A DNA stretch of 34,540 bases from Vulcanimicrobiia bacterium (lineage in GTDB: Bacteria; Vulcanimicrobiota; Vulcanimicrobiia; Vulcanimicrobiales; Vulcanimicrobiaceae). Shown in pieces: positions 15,665 to 23,794 of the stretch (position 1 is the first letter of the stretch; every line of letters starts with the position of its first letter). A program made the translations under genes and the position numbers. The stretch lies in NCBI GenBank assembly GCA_024281075.1, contig JAMXLK010000080.1:1-34540 (forward strand), given 5' to 3'. A model generated the notes under the pieces. It saw nothing but the letters and a program-made list of their open reading frames with translations, made no database searches and was not told the origin of the DNA.

Positions 15665-18600
15665 CGATCCGGCGCGACCGGCCACAAGTCCGGAGCCCAA
15701 GCCAGCGTAATCATGATCAGCAGCGCGATGACCGAAATCGCCGCCGAAATCACGTAGAACTGTTGACCCGAGAAACTCAGCGCGATCTCGCCGCCGTCGG
15801 GAAGGCTGGGGACGATCCATCCGTTCGCGACGCCGTTTACGATGACGTGCGGGAGAACGTCACCGTTGAGCGTCGCGCTCCACTCAGGGTGGTACGCCTC
15901 GTTGAAGACGAGTAGGAACGGACTCGCGCTGCTCTTCACGGTAACTCCGACCGATGTTGTCGAGTGCCGCTGCCAGAGTACCGGAAAATCTCGCGTCCGC
16001 GGGAGCGTCAGCGGTTCGGTCGTGAGCAATCCGATCTTCACCTGTTTGTCGGCGCTCGTCACCACGTGCCGCCCGCTGGTCAGGTAGAGCGGCGCGGAGC
16101 CGACGAGCCTGCCGTCGATCTTGTATCGAAGCGAAGCGAGCGCTTGCGGGCGGCGCAGATTTTCACCCGGAAGCGCGTGAAGATTGTAGTAAAGATCGGT
16201 GAGCTTTGGATTTACGCCACGCGAGAAGAACCAAATGCCGAGTACGCGCAGCGAATCGTCGCTCCAGCCGTTCGGAAACGCGTGAAGGAAGTTGATATCG
16301 AACGATCCGTCGCGCGAGATCGGGAACGTGCGATAGATCACACTTCCGCGATCCTCAAGTGCGACCGCAATCGACGCGCCGACGCTTCCGGTATTCGAAA
16401 GTGTCCCGACGATTTCCGGATCTCCGGTCAGCGCGGCGGGAGAATTTGCGAGCCGCACCGCGGCGAACGCGCTGTCGCGCGTTATGGGCCCCGCCGCACC
16501 GGCACTGCCGTTTCGCGTAAACGTCAGGTCCGGAGCGACCGCTGCGGAGATAACGTCGGGACCAAGATCGAAACGCTCGCCGGGCGCTACGTGAAAGTCG
16601 AACGCCACGTCGTTCCAACCCGGCCGCAGCGAGATCGGGAACGCAACTGCAACGGGAGGCGGGCCGTCGAGGCGGTCCACGGTGTCGTACTGTTGATCGC
16701 TCGCCGCGCGACCCGGCAGCGTAACGTTGACCGGCGAACCGCCGTCATCGCTCACGGTCAGCAGATCGGAGACCTGAAGACGGCTTAACCGCATCGTTAC
16801 GTTTGCGCGTACGGCGTTTTGCCCGGGCACGAAGACGCGCACGTGCGAATGCTGCGCGAAGAGAAACCACGACATCGGGTCGCCACGCTGCCACGAGTAG
16901 ACGCGGGGATCCTCGCGATACCATTCCGGCGGCATCATCAAGGCCGACGTAGCGGCTACGCCGTTCTCGAAGATGTACGGCAGCGTTGCGCCCAGGCCCG
17001 CGGGAACGCTCCGCGACGCGGAGCCCTTCACAAGGCGCGTCCGCACGACTCCGTCGGGACCAAACGGTCCGACGGCCGTCGCCGCAACGCGGTACGTACC
17101 GGAAGCCGGTATATTGATCGCGGCCTTGCGGGCGTAGACCAAATTTGCGGTCGCAAGATTCTGCGGAAGCGCGCGTACGAGCGCGGTAATGCGATCCTGC
17201 CACGCGCGCAGATCCTCGGCACTGACGATCGCGACGACGAGGTCCGGGTCGAGATAGCCGTCGGAAACCCAATGGACTCCCGGCGTCAAACCGATATTTC
17301 CGTATTGCGTCCAGGCGCCGCCCGTGGTTTGCACGGGAAGGTACTTGCCGTCGATCTCCAGCGTTTGCGGCGCGGGACGGTCGAAGAGCATTGACTGATC
17401 CAGCGCAAAGATTGCATACGCACCGCCGCTCTTAACGTTGAATCGCGTCAGCCAGGCAGCATCGGCCGAGGGCGGCGAAACGCGAATGCCGTGGGCCAGC
17501 GCTTCGTTGACCGCAAGGTCGCGAATTTGATCGGCCGACCCCGGAAGAATCGGCGCGAGCGACTGCATCGCCGTCGAGAATTCGTCGGCAGATCGTGTCG
17601 GCGGATCGAACTCCGCGCGCCCTTTCGCCATCGCATTGACGTCGCCGAGATACGCATCCGAGAACGTGGGTAGCGTGCTGATCACCGGATGCGTCACGCC
17701 GTAAAAGAGCGGCAGGGCGTGGTCGAGACGATACGTTCGCAGCGGGCCGTCGACCCGTGACGGCGCGGCACCCACGACGCGCTTCAGAAGATCGTGCGTC
17801 AGCGTCGTGCTGTTGAAGCGCCATTCGCCGGGCGAACTGAAGTCGATCGCCGGGATGAAGTCGTCGCGCTCCAGGATCGTGTCGACTCCCATCGCGCGGA
17901 ACATGTCCGCCGAAAAGTCGAGTCCTTCGCGGGTCGCGCGGTAGGCCCGCCGGACCCACATGTCCGTTCCTTGCGAAGGTTCGCTGCCCAAGAGTCCCAT
18001 GATCAGCGGCCGGCTCACGAGCGAATCCTCGATATAGAACTGCGGGTTTCCCCAATCGAACTGCTCGAGAAATTGCGTGGGGAAGAGTGCCACGCGCTGG
18101 GATTCGTTGGAGCCGATCAGCGCGCTCTCGCGGTACTCCCACGACGGGATCGGCTGACCCGGATAGTTCATTTTGCTCACGAGCACCGGAACGAAGATGA
18201 GAATCGGCAGCGCGATGATGACCGTGCGTAACCCGGAAACGAGCCACGCCCAATTACGACGCTCGAAGGTTGCTAATCGCCCGATATGTTCGCGCAGGGC
18301 GGCGACCATTGCAAACGCGCCGAGCGCGTAGAGCCCGCTAATGCCGAATTCGACGCCCGCCACCCACTTATAGGAGAACCGGAACATCTGAAAACCGGGA
18401 AAGTTTCGATAAAATTGGTCGTAAAGCGGCGTCGTGACGGCGTCGCCCAGCTCGTCGTGATAGTAGCCGACGACGATCGGCACAGAAACGATGGTGACGA
18501 GAAGAAAGAAAAGGGTTACCGGCCGCTGATTGCGGCGAAATGCGATGCCGCCGAGTGCAACGATCGGGACGAACCACAGCAGCGCACCGAACAACCCTTG

Positions 18601-19572
18601 GGCGTATGCCGCGGCCCACGGAAAGTACGCTCGGCCGGCAAACGAAACGAACGTCGCCCAATGTCCCAAACCGCGCAGCACGTTGGCAAACGAGGTCGCG
18701 GCATTATGCATCGAAGGTGCTTCACTCAGTACGCCGTTGAGCCAAACGCCTCGAAAGTAGTCGACGAACGGAACGAGCCAGTAAAGATTGATGGCGATCG
18801 TTGCGACGAAGGCTGCTGCAATCAACGGCACGGTGCGGTTGATCGCCGCCGTCGGCTTGGGATCGAACGCTATCGTGACGATCAGGAAGATCGCGAGCAC
18901 GATAACGTTGATTGCAACCAGCGGCGGATTGATGCCGCCGCCGACGAGCACCAGTAACGCGATCGCAAGTGCCGCGCGCCACAGATTCATCTCTCCGCGC
19001 ATCGCACGCGCCATAACGCCGATCATTGCCGGCAGCGTGCCGTACGTCAGAAGCCATACGATCTGAGCCTGCGAGTTCAGCGCGACGTACATATTGAAGA
19101 GATACGCGATCGAGCCGGCGATGCGCGAAATCTCGTCCAACCACGGCGCGACGCCGCGCAGGCAATAGTACATCGACCACAAGCAGCCGAAATAAACCAA
19201 GAAAACCGCCGCGTGCTGCGCGAGATCCTGCGGCACGTGCAAGACTTGCGCGAGTCCGTATGCCCACGAGTACGGCGTCTGGTACGGCACCCAAAAGCCC
19301 GTGTGCGTACCCATGGCGAGCGCCGGATTCCAAGCGTGCAGCAGTTTGCCGAGGAACGCAAGCGGATTGATGTGCAGCCCCGCTTGGCCGTCGTTAAGCT
19401 GAACGCCGCTGCCGTAGCCCGCAGTTACCAGCAGAGCAAGTGCGGCAAAGAGCGCCGGAACGAGCGCTTTTTGCAACGCCGCCGGAAGCGGACGATCCAA
19501 AGCCATTGCGCGTAACGCGGCCGTCATCGGCCGCGCGGCCGGCCCGCTACCCTCGGCGGTCTGCTCTTTCAC
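15661..19572 (-). CDS. AftD-like (alpha-arabinofuranosyltransferase/DUF3367-type) GT-C glycosyltransferase, 1303 residues
   Basis: This is the largest gene in the window. The N-terminal 450 residues hold about eleven membrane spans, starting near 36. After the first span comes LNDGQAGLHINPLAFLGKLLHAWNP (59-83), which parallels the short acid-containing loop and 'NPxxFL...LHxWxP' of mycobacterial AftD; Asp61 is the candidate catalytic acid. Then come GFWVPYQTPYSWAYGL and SWMYYCLR-like segments. About 750 residues of beta-rich extracytoplasmic sequence follow, probably carbohydrate-binding sandwiches, then a last span at about 1272-1290. AftD itself is of similar size (about 1400). Arabinose as the sugar is not proven. 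Start is GTG 19572, GTGA-coupled to GT9; the end is TTGA-coupled to the next gene. Confidence 0.78.
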   Translation of the reverse strand: MKEQTAEGSGPAARPMTAALRAMALDRPLPAALQKALVPALFAALALLVTAGYGSGVQLNDGQAGLHINPLAFLGKLLHAWNPALAMGTHTGFWVPYQTPYSWAYGLAQVLHVPQDLAQHAAVFLVYFGCLWSMYYCLRGVAPWLDEISRIAGSIAYLFNMYVALNSQAQIVWLLTYGTLPAMIGVMARAMRGEMNLWRAALAIALLVLVGGGINPPLVAINVIVLAIFLIVTIAFDPKPTAAINRTVPLIAAAFVATIAINLYWLVPFVDYFRGVWLNGVLSEAPSMHNAATSFANVLRGLGHWATFVSFAGRAYFPWAAAYAQGLFGALLWFVPIVALGGIAFRRNQRPVTLFFLLVTIVSVPIVVGYYHDELGDAVTTPLYDQFYRNFPGFQMFRFSYKWVAGVEFGISGLYALGAFAMVAALREHIGRLATFERRNWAWLVSGLRTVIIALPILIFVPVLVSKMNYPGQPIPSWEYRESALIGSNESQRVALFPTQFLEQFDWGNPQFYIEDSLVSRPLIMGLLGSEPSQGTDMWVRRAYRATREGLDFSADMFRAMGVDTILERDDFIPAIDFSSPGEWRFNSTTLTHDLLKRVVGAAPSRVDGPLRTYRLDHALPLFYGVTHPVISTLPTFSDAYLGDVNAMAKGRAEFDPPTRSADEFSTAMQSLAPILPGSADQIRDLAVNEALAHGIRVSPPSADAAWLTRFNVKSGGAYAIFALDQSMLFDRPAPQTLEIDGKYLPVQTTGGAWTQYGNIGLTPGVHWVSDGYLDPDLVVAIVSAEDLRAWQDRITALVRALPQNLATANLVYARKAAINIPASGTYRVAATAVGPFGPDGVVRTRLVKGSASRSVPAGLGATLPYIFENGVAATSALMMPPEWYREDPRVYSWQRGDPMSWFLFAQHSHVRVFVPGQNAVRANVTMRLSRLQVSDLLTVSDDGGSPVNVTLPGRAASDQQYDTVDRLDGPPPVAVAFPISLRPGWNDVAFDFHVAPGERFDLGPDVISAAVAPDLTFTRNGSAGAAGPITRDSAFAAVRLANSPAALTGDPEIVGTLSNTGSVGASIAVALEDRGSVIYRTFPISRDGSFDINFLHAFPNGWSDDSLRVLGIWFFSRGVNPKLTDLYYNLHALPGENLRRPQALASLRYKIDGRLVGSAPLYLTSGRHVVTSADKQVKIGLLTTEPLTLPRTRDFPVLWQRHSTTSVGVTVKSSASPFLLVFNEAYHPEWSATLNGDVLPHVIVNGVANGWIVPSLPDGGEIALSFSGQQFYVISAAISVIALLIMITLAWAPDLWPVAPDR

Positions 19573-20645
19573 GCGTAAGCCTTTCCGTAGAGGCGGTATG
19601 GACCTTCCAAGACGACTTGCTGCTCGACGGCCTCGCGCTCAAAAAGTTCGTCGACCTTCTCGCGCACGGGATCGTACTCGATATCGCGCGCGATGCACCG
19701 GTAACCGATATTGCGAACGCACTCAAAGCCGCGCAAGCCTTCATCGTGGCAGGGCGGACAGAGCGACGGGCGGTACGCAACCGCGGGTCCAACGGGAGCA
19801 CCTCGAATCTCGCTGGTCATGCCGTACAACGCGAGCGTCTTGACGCCGAGGCCCGACGCAAGATGGCTGAACCCTGCGTCGTTACCGACGAAGACTTCGC
19901 ACTCCGCCAAAAGCCGCGCCGCCTCAACGAGCGGCTCGCGAACGATGCTGATTCTTGCGTGGTCACGAAAATCTTGCTCCGCGCGCTCCGCTTCGCGCTG
20001 CTCGTGCGGTCCGAGGAAAAAACGGACGCTGCGGCCGCGCGCCGCTTGTGCGAGCGCCAGCGCCGCAAAATGCTCGTACGGCCAACGCTTCACTTCGTTC
20101 CCTTTCCAAGCCATCGACCCCGGGTGAATCCCGAGCATTCCGGGAATGCGCGCGGCGTGCCACGACTCGGGGATCCAATATCGAAGCTCGTTCGGGTCGG
20201 GCGGCAGGCCCAATGCGCGAGCGAGCCGGAGGTTCTCGCTCAGGCGCTGGCCGCCGCGAAGCGCAACGCGCGCATTGCGCGTGGTCATTGCGATTGCGCT
20301 TGCTGCGCCGCCGTACTCGTGCATCCAAAGCTTGCGCGCTCCCACGCCACGAGCGATAAGCGCATACTGCCAACGCGTCGCCGGAAATGGCAGAATTGAG
20401 GCGTCGTAGCGACGCGGACGCAGTCCGCGGATGCAGGCAAGCGCGTCGAGAGCGGTGGGACGCAGCGGCAGCTGCGTGATGTCGCGCACGATTCCCAGCG
20501 CCTCCAGATAGGCGCTCACGGGTGGATGCATCGTCACGGCATCCAGCGTCCAGCCGTCGTTGTGCAAGCCGCGTAAGAGCGGACTCGCAGTCAGGGCATC
20601 GCCGAGCCCTGGTAGCAGCAGCACCAGCGCGGTTTGGGACCCCAC
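19569..20645 (-). CDS. Glycosyltransferase family 9 (heptosyltransferase-like)
   Basis: The 358-residue GT-B enzyme shows the GT9 pattern: LVLLLPGLGDALTASPLLRGL at the N terminus, GIHPGSMAWKGNEVKRWPYE in the middle, VGNDAGFSHLASGLGVKTLALYG with the conserved nucleotide-sugar-binding Asp, and a Cys-containing CPPCHDEGLRGFECV segment also seen in ADP-heptose:LPS transferases. It probably adds a heptose or related sugar to a lipid-linked glycan or LPS core at the inner face. No heptose-synthesis gene is in the window. GTG 20645 lies six bases after the preceding stop, and the gene ends in a GTGA overlap with the AftD-like gene. Confidence 0.88.
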   Translation of the reverse strand: MGSQTALVLLLPGLGDALTASPLLRGLHNDGWTLDAVTMHPPVSAYLEALGIVRDITQLPLRPTALDALACIRGLRPRRYDASILPFPATRWQYALIARGVGARKLWMHEYGGAASAIAMTTRNARVALRGGQRLSENLRLARALGLPPDPNELRYWIPESWHAARIPGMLGIHPGSMAWKGNEVKRWPYEHFAALALAQAARGRSVRFFLGPHEQREAERAEQDFRDHARISIVREPLVEAARLLAECEVFVGNDAGFSHLASGLGVKTLALYGMTSEIRGAPVGPAVAYRPSLCPPCHDEGLRGFECVRNIGYRCIARDIEYDPVREKVDELFEREAVEQQVVLEGPYRLYGKAYA

Positions 20646-20651
20646 GATGAT

Positions 20652-21449
20652 TTACTCTCCGATAACGACTGGAACGACGATCTCGTGCGAGCCTGCTGCG
20701 CGGTCGTGACCGACGGCGAAGCGCTCCGGACGATCGTAATAGTGCAAGATTCGCATACGATAAAAAATGGCCAGCGTATCGAGGAAGACGTTCCAGACGG
20801 CGCGTAGGCGCAAGCGGCTGCAAACGCGCGTAAAGTTGACCGTTACCGGCGCCTCGGCGATGCGGTAGCCGAAGTGATGGACGTTCGCCAGCAGTTCCAG
20901 ATCGAAAGCGAATCGCTTGACCAGAACTCGCGGCAGCACGTGCTCGAGTACCGGACGCTTGAAGAGTTTGATGCCGGTCTGCGTATCGCGCACCGGTAAG
21001 CCGAAAAGCGATCGCACGAGCATGTAGTAGAAGAAACTGTAGACTCTTCGTAGGGGCGGATAATCGACTTTGGAGCGGGGATGGAATTTCGACCCGATCA
21101 CGGCGTCGGCATTGCGCGCGTCCATAATCGTAAAAAAGTCGGCGAGCTGTTCGGGATGCAAATCCATGTCGGCATCGAGAAACGCGACGTGATCGCCTCT
21201 CGAATAGAGCGCTCCGCAGATTAACGCGTTGCCTTTGCCTTCGTTACGCGTGCAGCGCACCACGCGAACCCGGTCGGGCCAAGCCCGGAGCGCTTGACTC
21301 GCTGCGGTATGCGTTCCGTCCATGCTGCCGTCGTCGATCACGATAATCTCGAAATCGATTCCGAGAGCGCGCATAGTCTCCACGGTTTCGCACACGTTTT
21401 CAGCGATTGACTGCGCCTCGTTATACGCCGGCATCAGGATCGAAAGCAT
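20652..21449 (-). CDS. Polyprenyl-phosphate sugar synthase-like GT2 (DPM1/ALG5 type)
   Basis: The 265-residue GT-A protein begins MLSILMPAYNEAQSIAENV, has VIDDGSMDGT (37-46), NEGKGNALICGALYSRGD (69-86) and the metal-binding DAD in FLDADMDL (90-97), then DTQTGIKLFKR. The pattern matches dolichyl-phosphate mannose/glucose synthases, which move a sugar from a nucleotide to a polyprenyl phosphate. No C-terminal membrane spans are seen, as in the soluble DPM1 subtype. Its product would be the donor needed by the two GT-C-like proteins downstream in the same operon, which is a good functional fit. It starts 67 bases after the flippase gene and ends six bases before GT9. Confidence 0.88.
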   Translation of the reverse strand: MLSILMPAYNEAQSIAENVCETVETMRALGIDFEIIVIDDGSMDGTHTAASQALRAWPDRVRVVRCTRNEGKGNALICGALYSRGDHVAFLDADMDLHPEQLADFFTIMDARNADAVIGSKFHPRSKVDYPPLRRVYSFFYYMLVRSLFGLPVRDTQTGIKLFKRPVLEHVLPRVLVKRFAFDLELLANVHHFGYRIAEAPVTVNFTRVCSRLRLRAVWNVFLDTLAIFYRMRILHYYDRPERFAVGHDRAAGSHEIVVPVVIGE

Positions 21450-21516
21450 GGCGAAGGTAGGTTTGCTCCTCGGAAAAGGCTAGCCTGCAGTATTGACGCC
21501 GAATGCAGCCGAGAGG

Positions 21517-23061
21517 CTACGCGATCGGCGCTTCCCGGTTTTCGGGCGGGCTGACGAGATTCCGCTCGAATTTGGCGACGATCGTGCGCCATGCGAGATC
21601 GAGTTCCTCGACTCCAAGCATGCGCGCGACCGCCACGAATACCGTTCCGCCGATGGCGATTTGGCCGAAAAGGAACCAGGCACGCGACGCGAGCGACGCT
21701 TCCGGCGTCACCCCGAGGGCGCCAATCCACCCTAACGCAGCCAGCATCGCGAGCGAGCTCAGGACGACTTTTCCGGTCGAAATCACCAAGACGCCCCAGT
21801 CAACCCCGGTGACCAGACGCGCAATGACGAGCAGCAAGAGTATCGCTTGCATGCTTTGACTCAGCGAGTTAGCAAGCAAGAGCCCGCGCGCCCCTAGGCT
21901 CGGAAGCCAAATCATCGAGAGCAGCACGTTGACGACCACCGTGACGACGGAGATCGTAACCGGCCAAAGCGTTTCGCGGCACGCGAAGCAGCAACGCGTC
22001 AAAACCACGTTTGCGGCAAGCGCGATTAATCCGATTGCGGCGTATGGCAGCAGCGACGCGGTCAAATCGGTCGCGCCGGCCTGAAACGTACCGCGTTCGA
22101 AGAGCGCTTGGATCATCGGATGCGCGAGCACGATGAGCGCACAGACCGACGGGATCGTAATGAAGTTGACGAGACGCAGTCCGGTGACGACGCTGCGTGC
22201 GACGCCTCGGCGATTCTCGCGCGCAAACTGCGCGGCGAGTAGGGGAAAGATGACCGTCGCAATCGCGGCGGCGAATATTTGCTGCGGAAAGTTCACGAGC
22301 TTCGTCGCGTAATTCATTCCGGCGATGTAACCCGGTGCGAGCGTTGAGGCAAAAAAACGATCGAAAAACAACGCGAGCTGGCCGGCAGCAGAGCCGACGA
22401 TGATCGGACCGAGCAAAACCCAGATCTTTTGCAGGCCCGGATGCCGAAGATCGATGATGGGACGGTACCGGCCGATGGAAAGGAACGACGGTACCTGAAC
22501 CAGCAGCTGGGCGGTCAAGCCGAGCGCCGTTCCCAGCACGAGGGCATAGATCCCCATGTCGTGTGCGAAGATGAGGACGCAAAGGATCGTTACCGTGTTG
22601 ACGGCGACGCCGACCAACGCTGCGGATCGGAAACGATGGTAGGCATTGAGCATCGCCGACAATACGCCGCTCAAGCTCACGGCGACGATGCTCGGCATCA
22701 ACCAGCGCGTCATCCTGATTGCAACGCCCATCTGCGGCGCCGGGAAGCCGTGCGCGATGATCGGCACGTACCAGCGCGCCGTAAAGAAGCCGATGAGCGC
22801 GCAGGTCGTCAGGACGATCGCCAGCATGTTGAGCACCGTGCTCGCAAGCCGCCATGCTTCTTCTTCTTTACGATGCGCGAGATACTCTGAAAACGTCGGA
22901 ACGAGTGCGCTCACCAGAGCGCCGTTGAAGACGCCGAAGAGGATCGTAGGAATCGTCGCCGCCGCTAGAAACGTGTCCATCTCCCAACGGGTCCCGTAAT
23001 AGCGTGCGCTCACGACCTCGCGCAAGAAGCCTAGCAGCGTGGACGCAAAGGTCGCACCCAT
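21517..23061 (-). CDS. MurJ/MviN-family lipid-linked glycan flippase
   Basis: The protein of at least 514 residues has about fourteen membrane spans and the MurJ-type N terminus GFLREVVSARYYGTRWEMDTF, followed by FGVFNGALVSALVPTFSEYL. MurJ flips lipid II; this copy sits right after a phosphoglycosyl transferase gene, so it may instead flip the operon's own glycan. The start is unresolved. ATG 23061 trims about ten residues of the first membrane span. The next ordinary start is a TTG at 23223, deep inside the upstream gene. An ATT at 23145, joined to the upstream TAG stop as ATTAG, would give a normal 542-residue protein. Whether the genome has another murJ cannot be seen here. Confidence 0.85.
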   Translation of the reverse strand: MGATFASTLLGFLREVVSARYYGTRWEMDTFLAAATIPTILFGVFNGALVSALVPTFSEYLAHRKEEEAWRLASTVLNMLAIVLTTCALIGFFTARWYVPIIAHGFPAPQMGVAIRMTRWLMPSIVAVSLSGVLSAMLNAYHRFRSAALVGVAVNTVTILCVLIFAHDMGIYALVLGTALGLTAQLLVQVPSFLSIGRYRPIIDLRHPGLQKIWVLLGPIIVGSAAGQLALFFDRFFASTLAPGYIAGMNYATKLVNFPQQIFAAAIATVIFPLLAAQFARENRRGVARSVVTGLRLVNFITIPSVCALIVLAHPMIQALFERGTFQAGATDLTASLLPYAAIGLIALAANVVLTRCCFACRETLWPVTISVVTVVVNVLLSMIWLPSLGARGLLLANSLSQSMQAILLLLVIARLVTGVDWGVLVISTGKVVLSSLAMLAALGWIGALGVTPEASLASRAWFLFGQIAIGGTVFVAVARMLGVEELDLAWRTIVAKFERNLVSPPENREAPIA

Positions 23062-23140
23062 GATAAAGAACGTGGAGCCGGCAATCGAGATGCGCTGACG
23101 CGGACGAAGCTGCGGAACGACGCGAAGGTGAGGGGGTTGC

Positions 23141-23794
23141 CTAATGTGCTCCGTTCCTCCGTATGACGGCCGGAATCGTCTTCGCGACGATGAGCAAATC
23201 GCCCAGCGGCGTCCATTCGTCAACGTAGCGATTATCCAGTTCCATCCAATGCTCGAACGAGACGCCGCTGCGTCCGTTGATCTGCCAGAGGCACGTTACG
23301 CCCTGTGGAACGCTGAGGCGCCGGCGCGCAAAGACGTCGTAGTGCTCGACCTCGCTCGGCAACGCCGGGCGCGGACCGACCAGCGACATCTCGCCGCGTA
23401 CGACGTTGATGAGGTTCGGCAGCTCGTCAATGCTGGTGCGCCGCAAGAAGCGTCCGAGCGGATGAAGGCGCGGATCGTTGCGGATCTTAAAGACGGGTCC
23501 ATCGACCTCATTGAGGTGCATGACGCTTTGACGCATCGCATGCGCGCCGTTGACCATCGTACGGAGCTTGAACATTTTGAACTTTCGGCCGTGCATGCCG
23601 ACGCGTTCCTGCGTGAAGAACGGCGTACCACCGGTTACGCAGGCGATCGCGAGCGCGGCGAGGCCGACGACGGGCGCGGTCACGATGAGAAGCAGCACCC
23701 CGAGGACGACGTCGGTGCCGCGCTTGAGCGCGTGCCACGAGGCCGGAACTTGACGCCCGGCCGGAATCGCCATCGCGATCCGCACGGCGTTCAT
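23141..23794 (-). CDS. Bacterial sugar transferase (monotopic phosphoglycosyl transferase, WcaJ/PglC-like)
   Basis: The 217-residue protein has a single hydrophobic segment (27-53), then the PGT core: PFFTQERVGMHGRKFKMFKLRTM (58-80), the catalytic Asp123-Glu124 in TSIDELPNLINV, and MSLVGPRPALPSEVEHY (136-152). It moves a sugar phosphate from a nucleotide sugar to undecaprenyl phosphate and so starts the lipid-linked glycan. Length is that of the small core form, without the extra membrane domain of WbaP. It is ATGA-coupled to deoB upstream and runs directly into the MurJ-like gene, which could flip its product after extension. Confidence 0.94.
   Translation of the reverse strand: MNAVRIAMAIPAGRQVPASWHALKRGTDVVLGVLLLIVTAPVVGLAALAIACVTGGTPFFTQERVGMHGRKFKMFKLRTMVNGAHAMRQSVMHLNEVDGPVFKIRNDPRLHPLGRFLRRTSIDELPNLINVVRGEMSLVGPRPALPSEVEHYDVFARRRLSVPQGVTCLWQINGRSGVSFEHWMELDNRYVDEWTPLGDLLIVAKTIPAVIRRNGAH

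Noticed and set aside
21450-21516. Possible small gene or terminator in the 67-base gap after the MurJ-like gene
   Set aside because: No open frame with a start, and no stable hairpin with a T-run could be seen.
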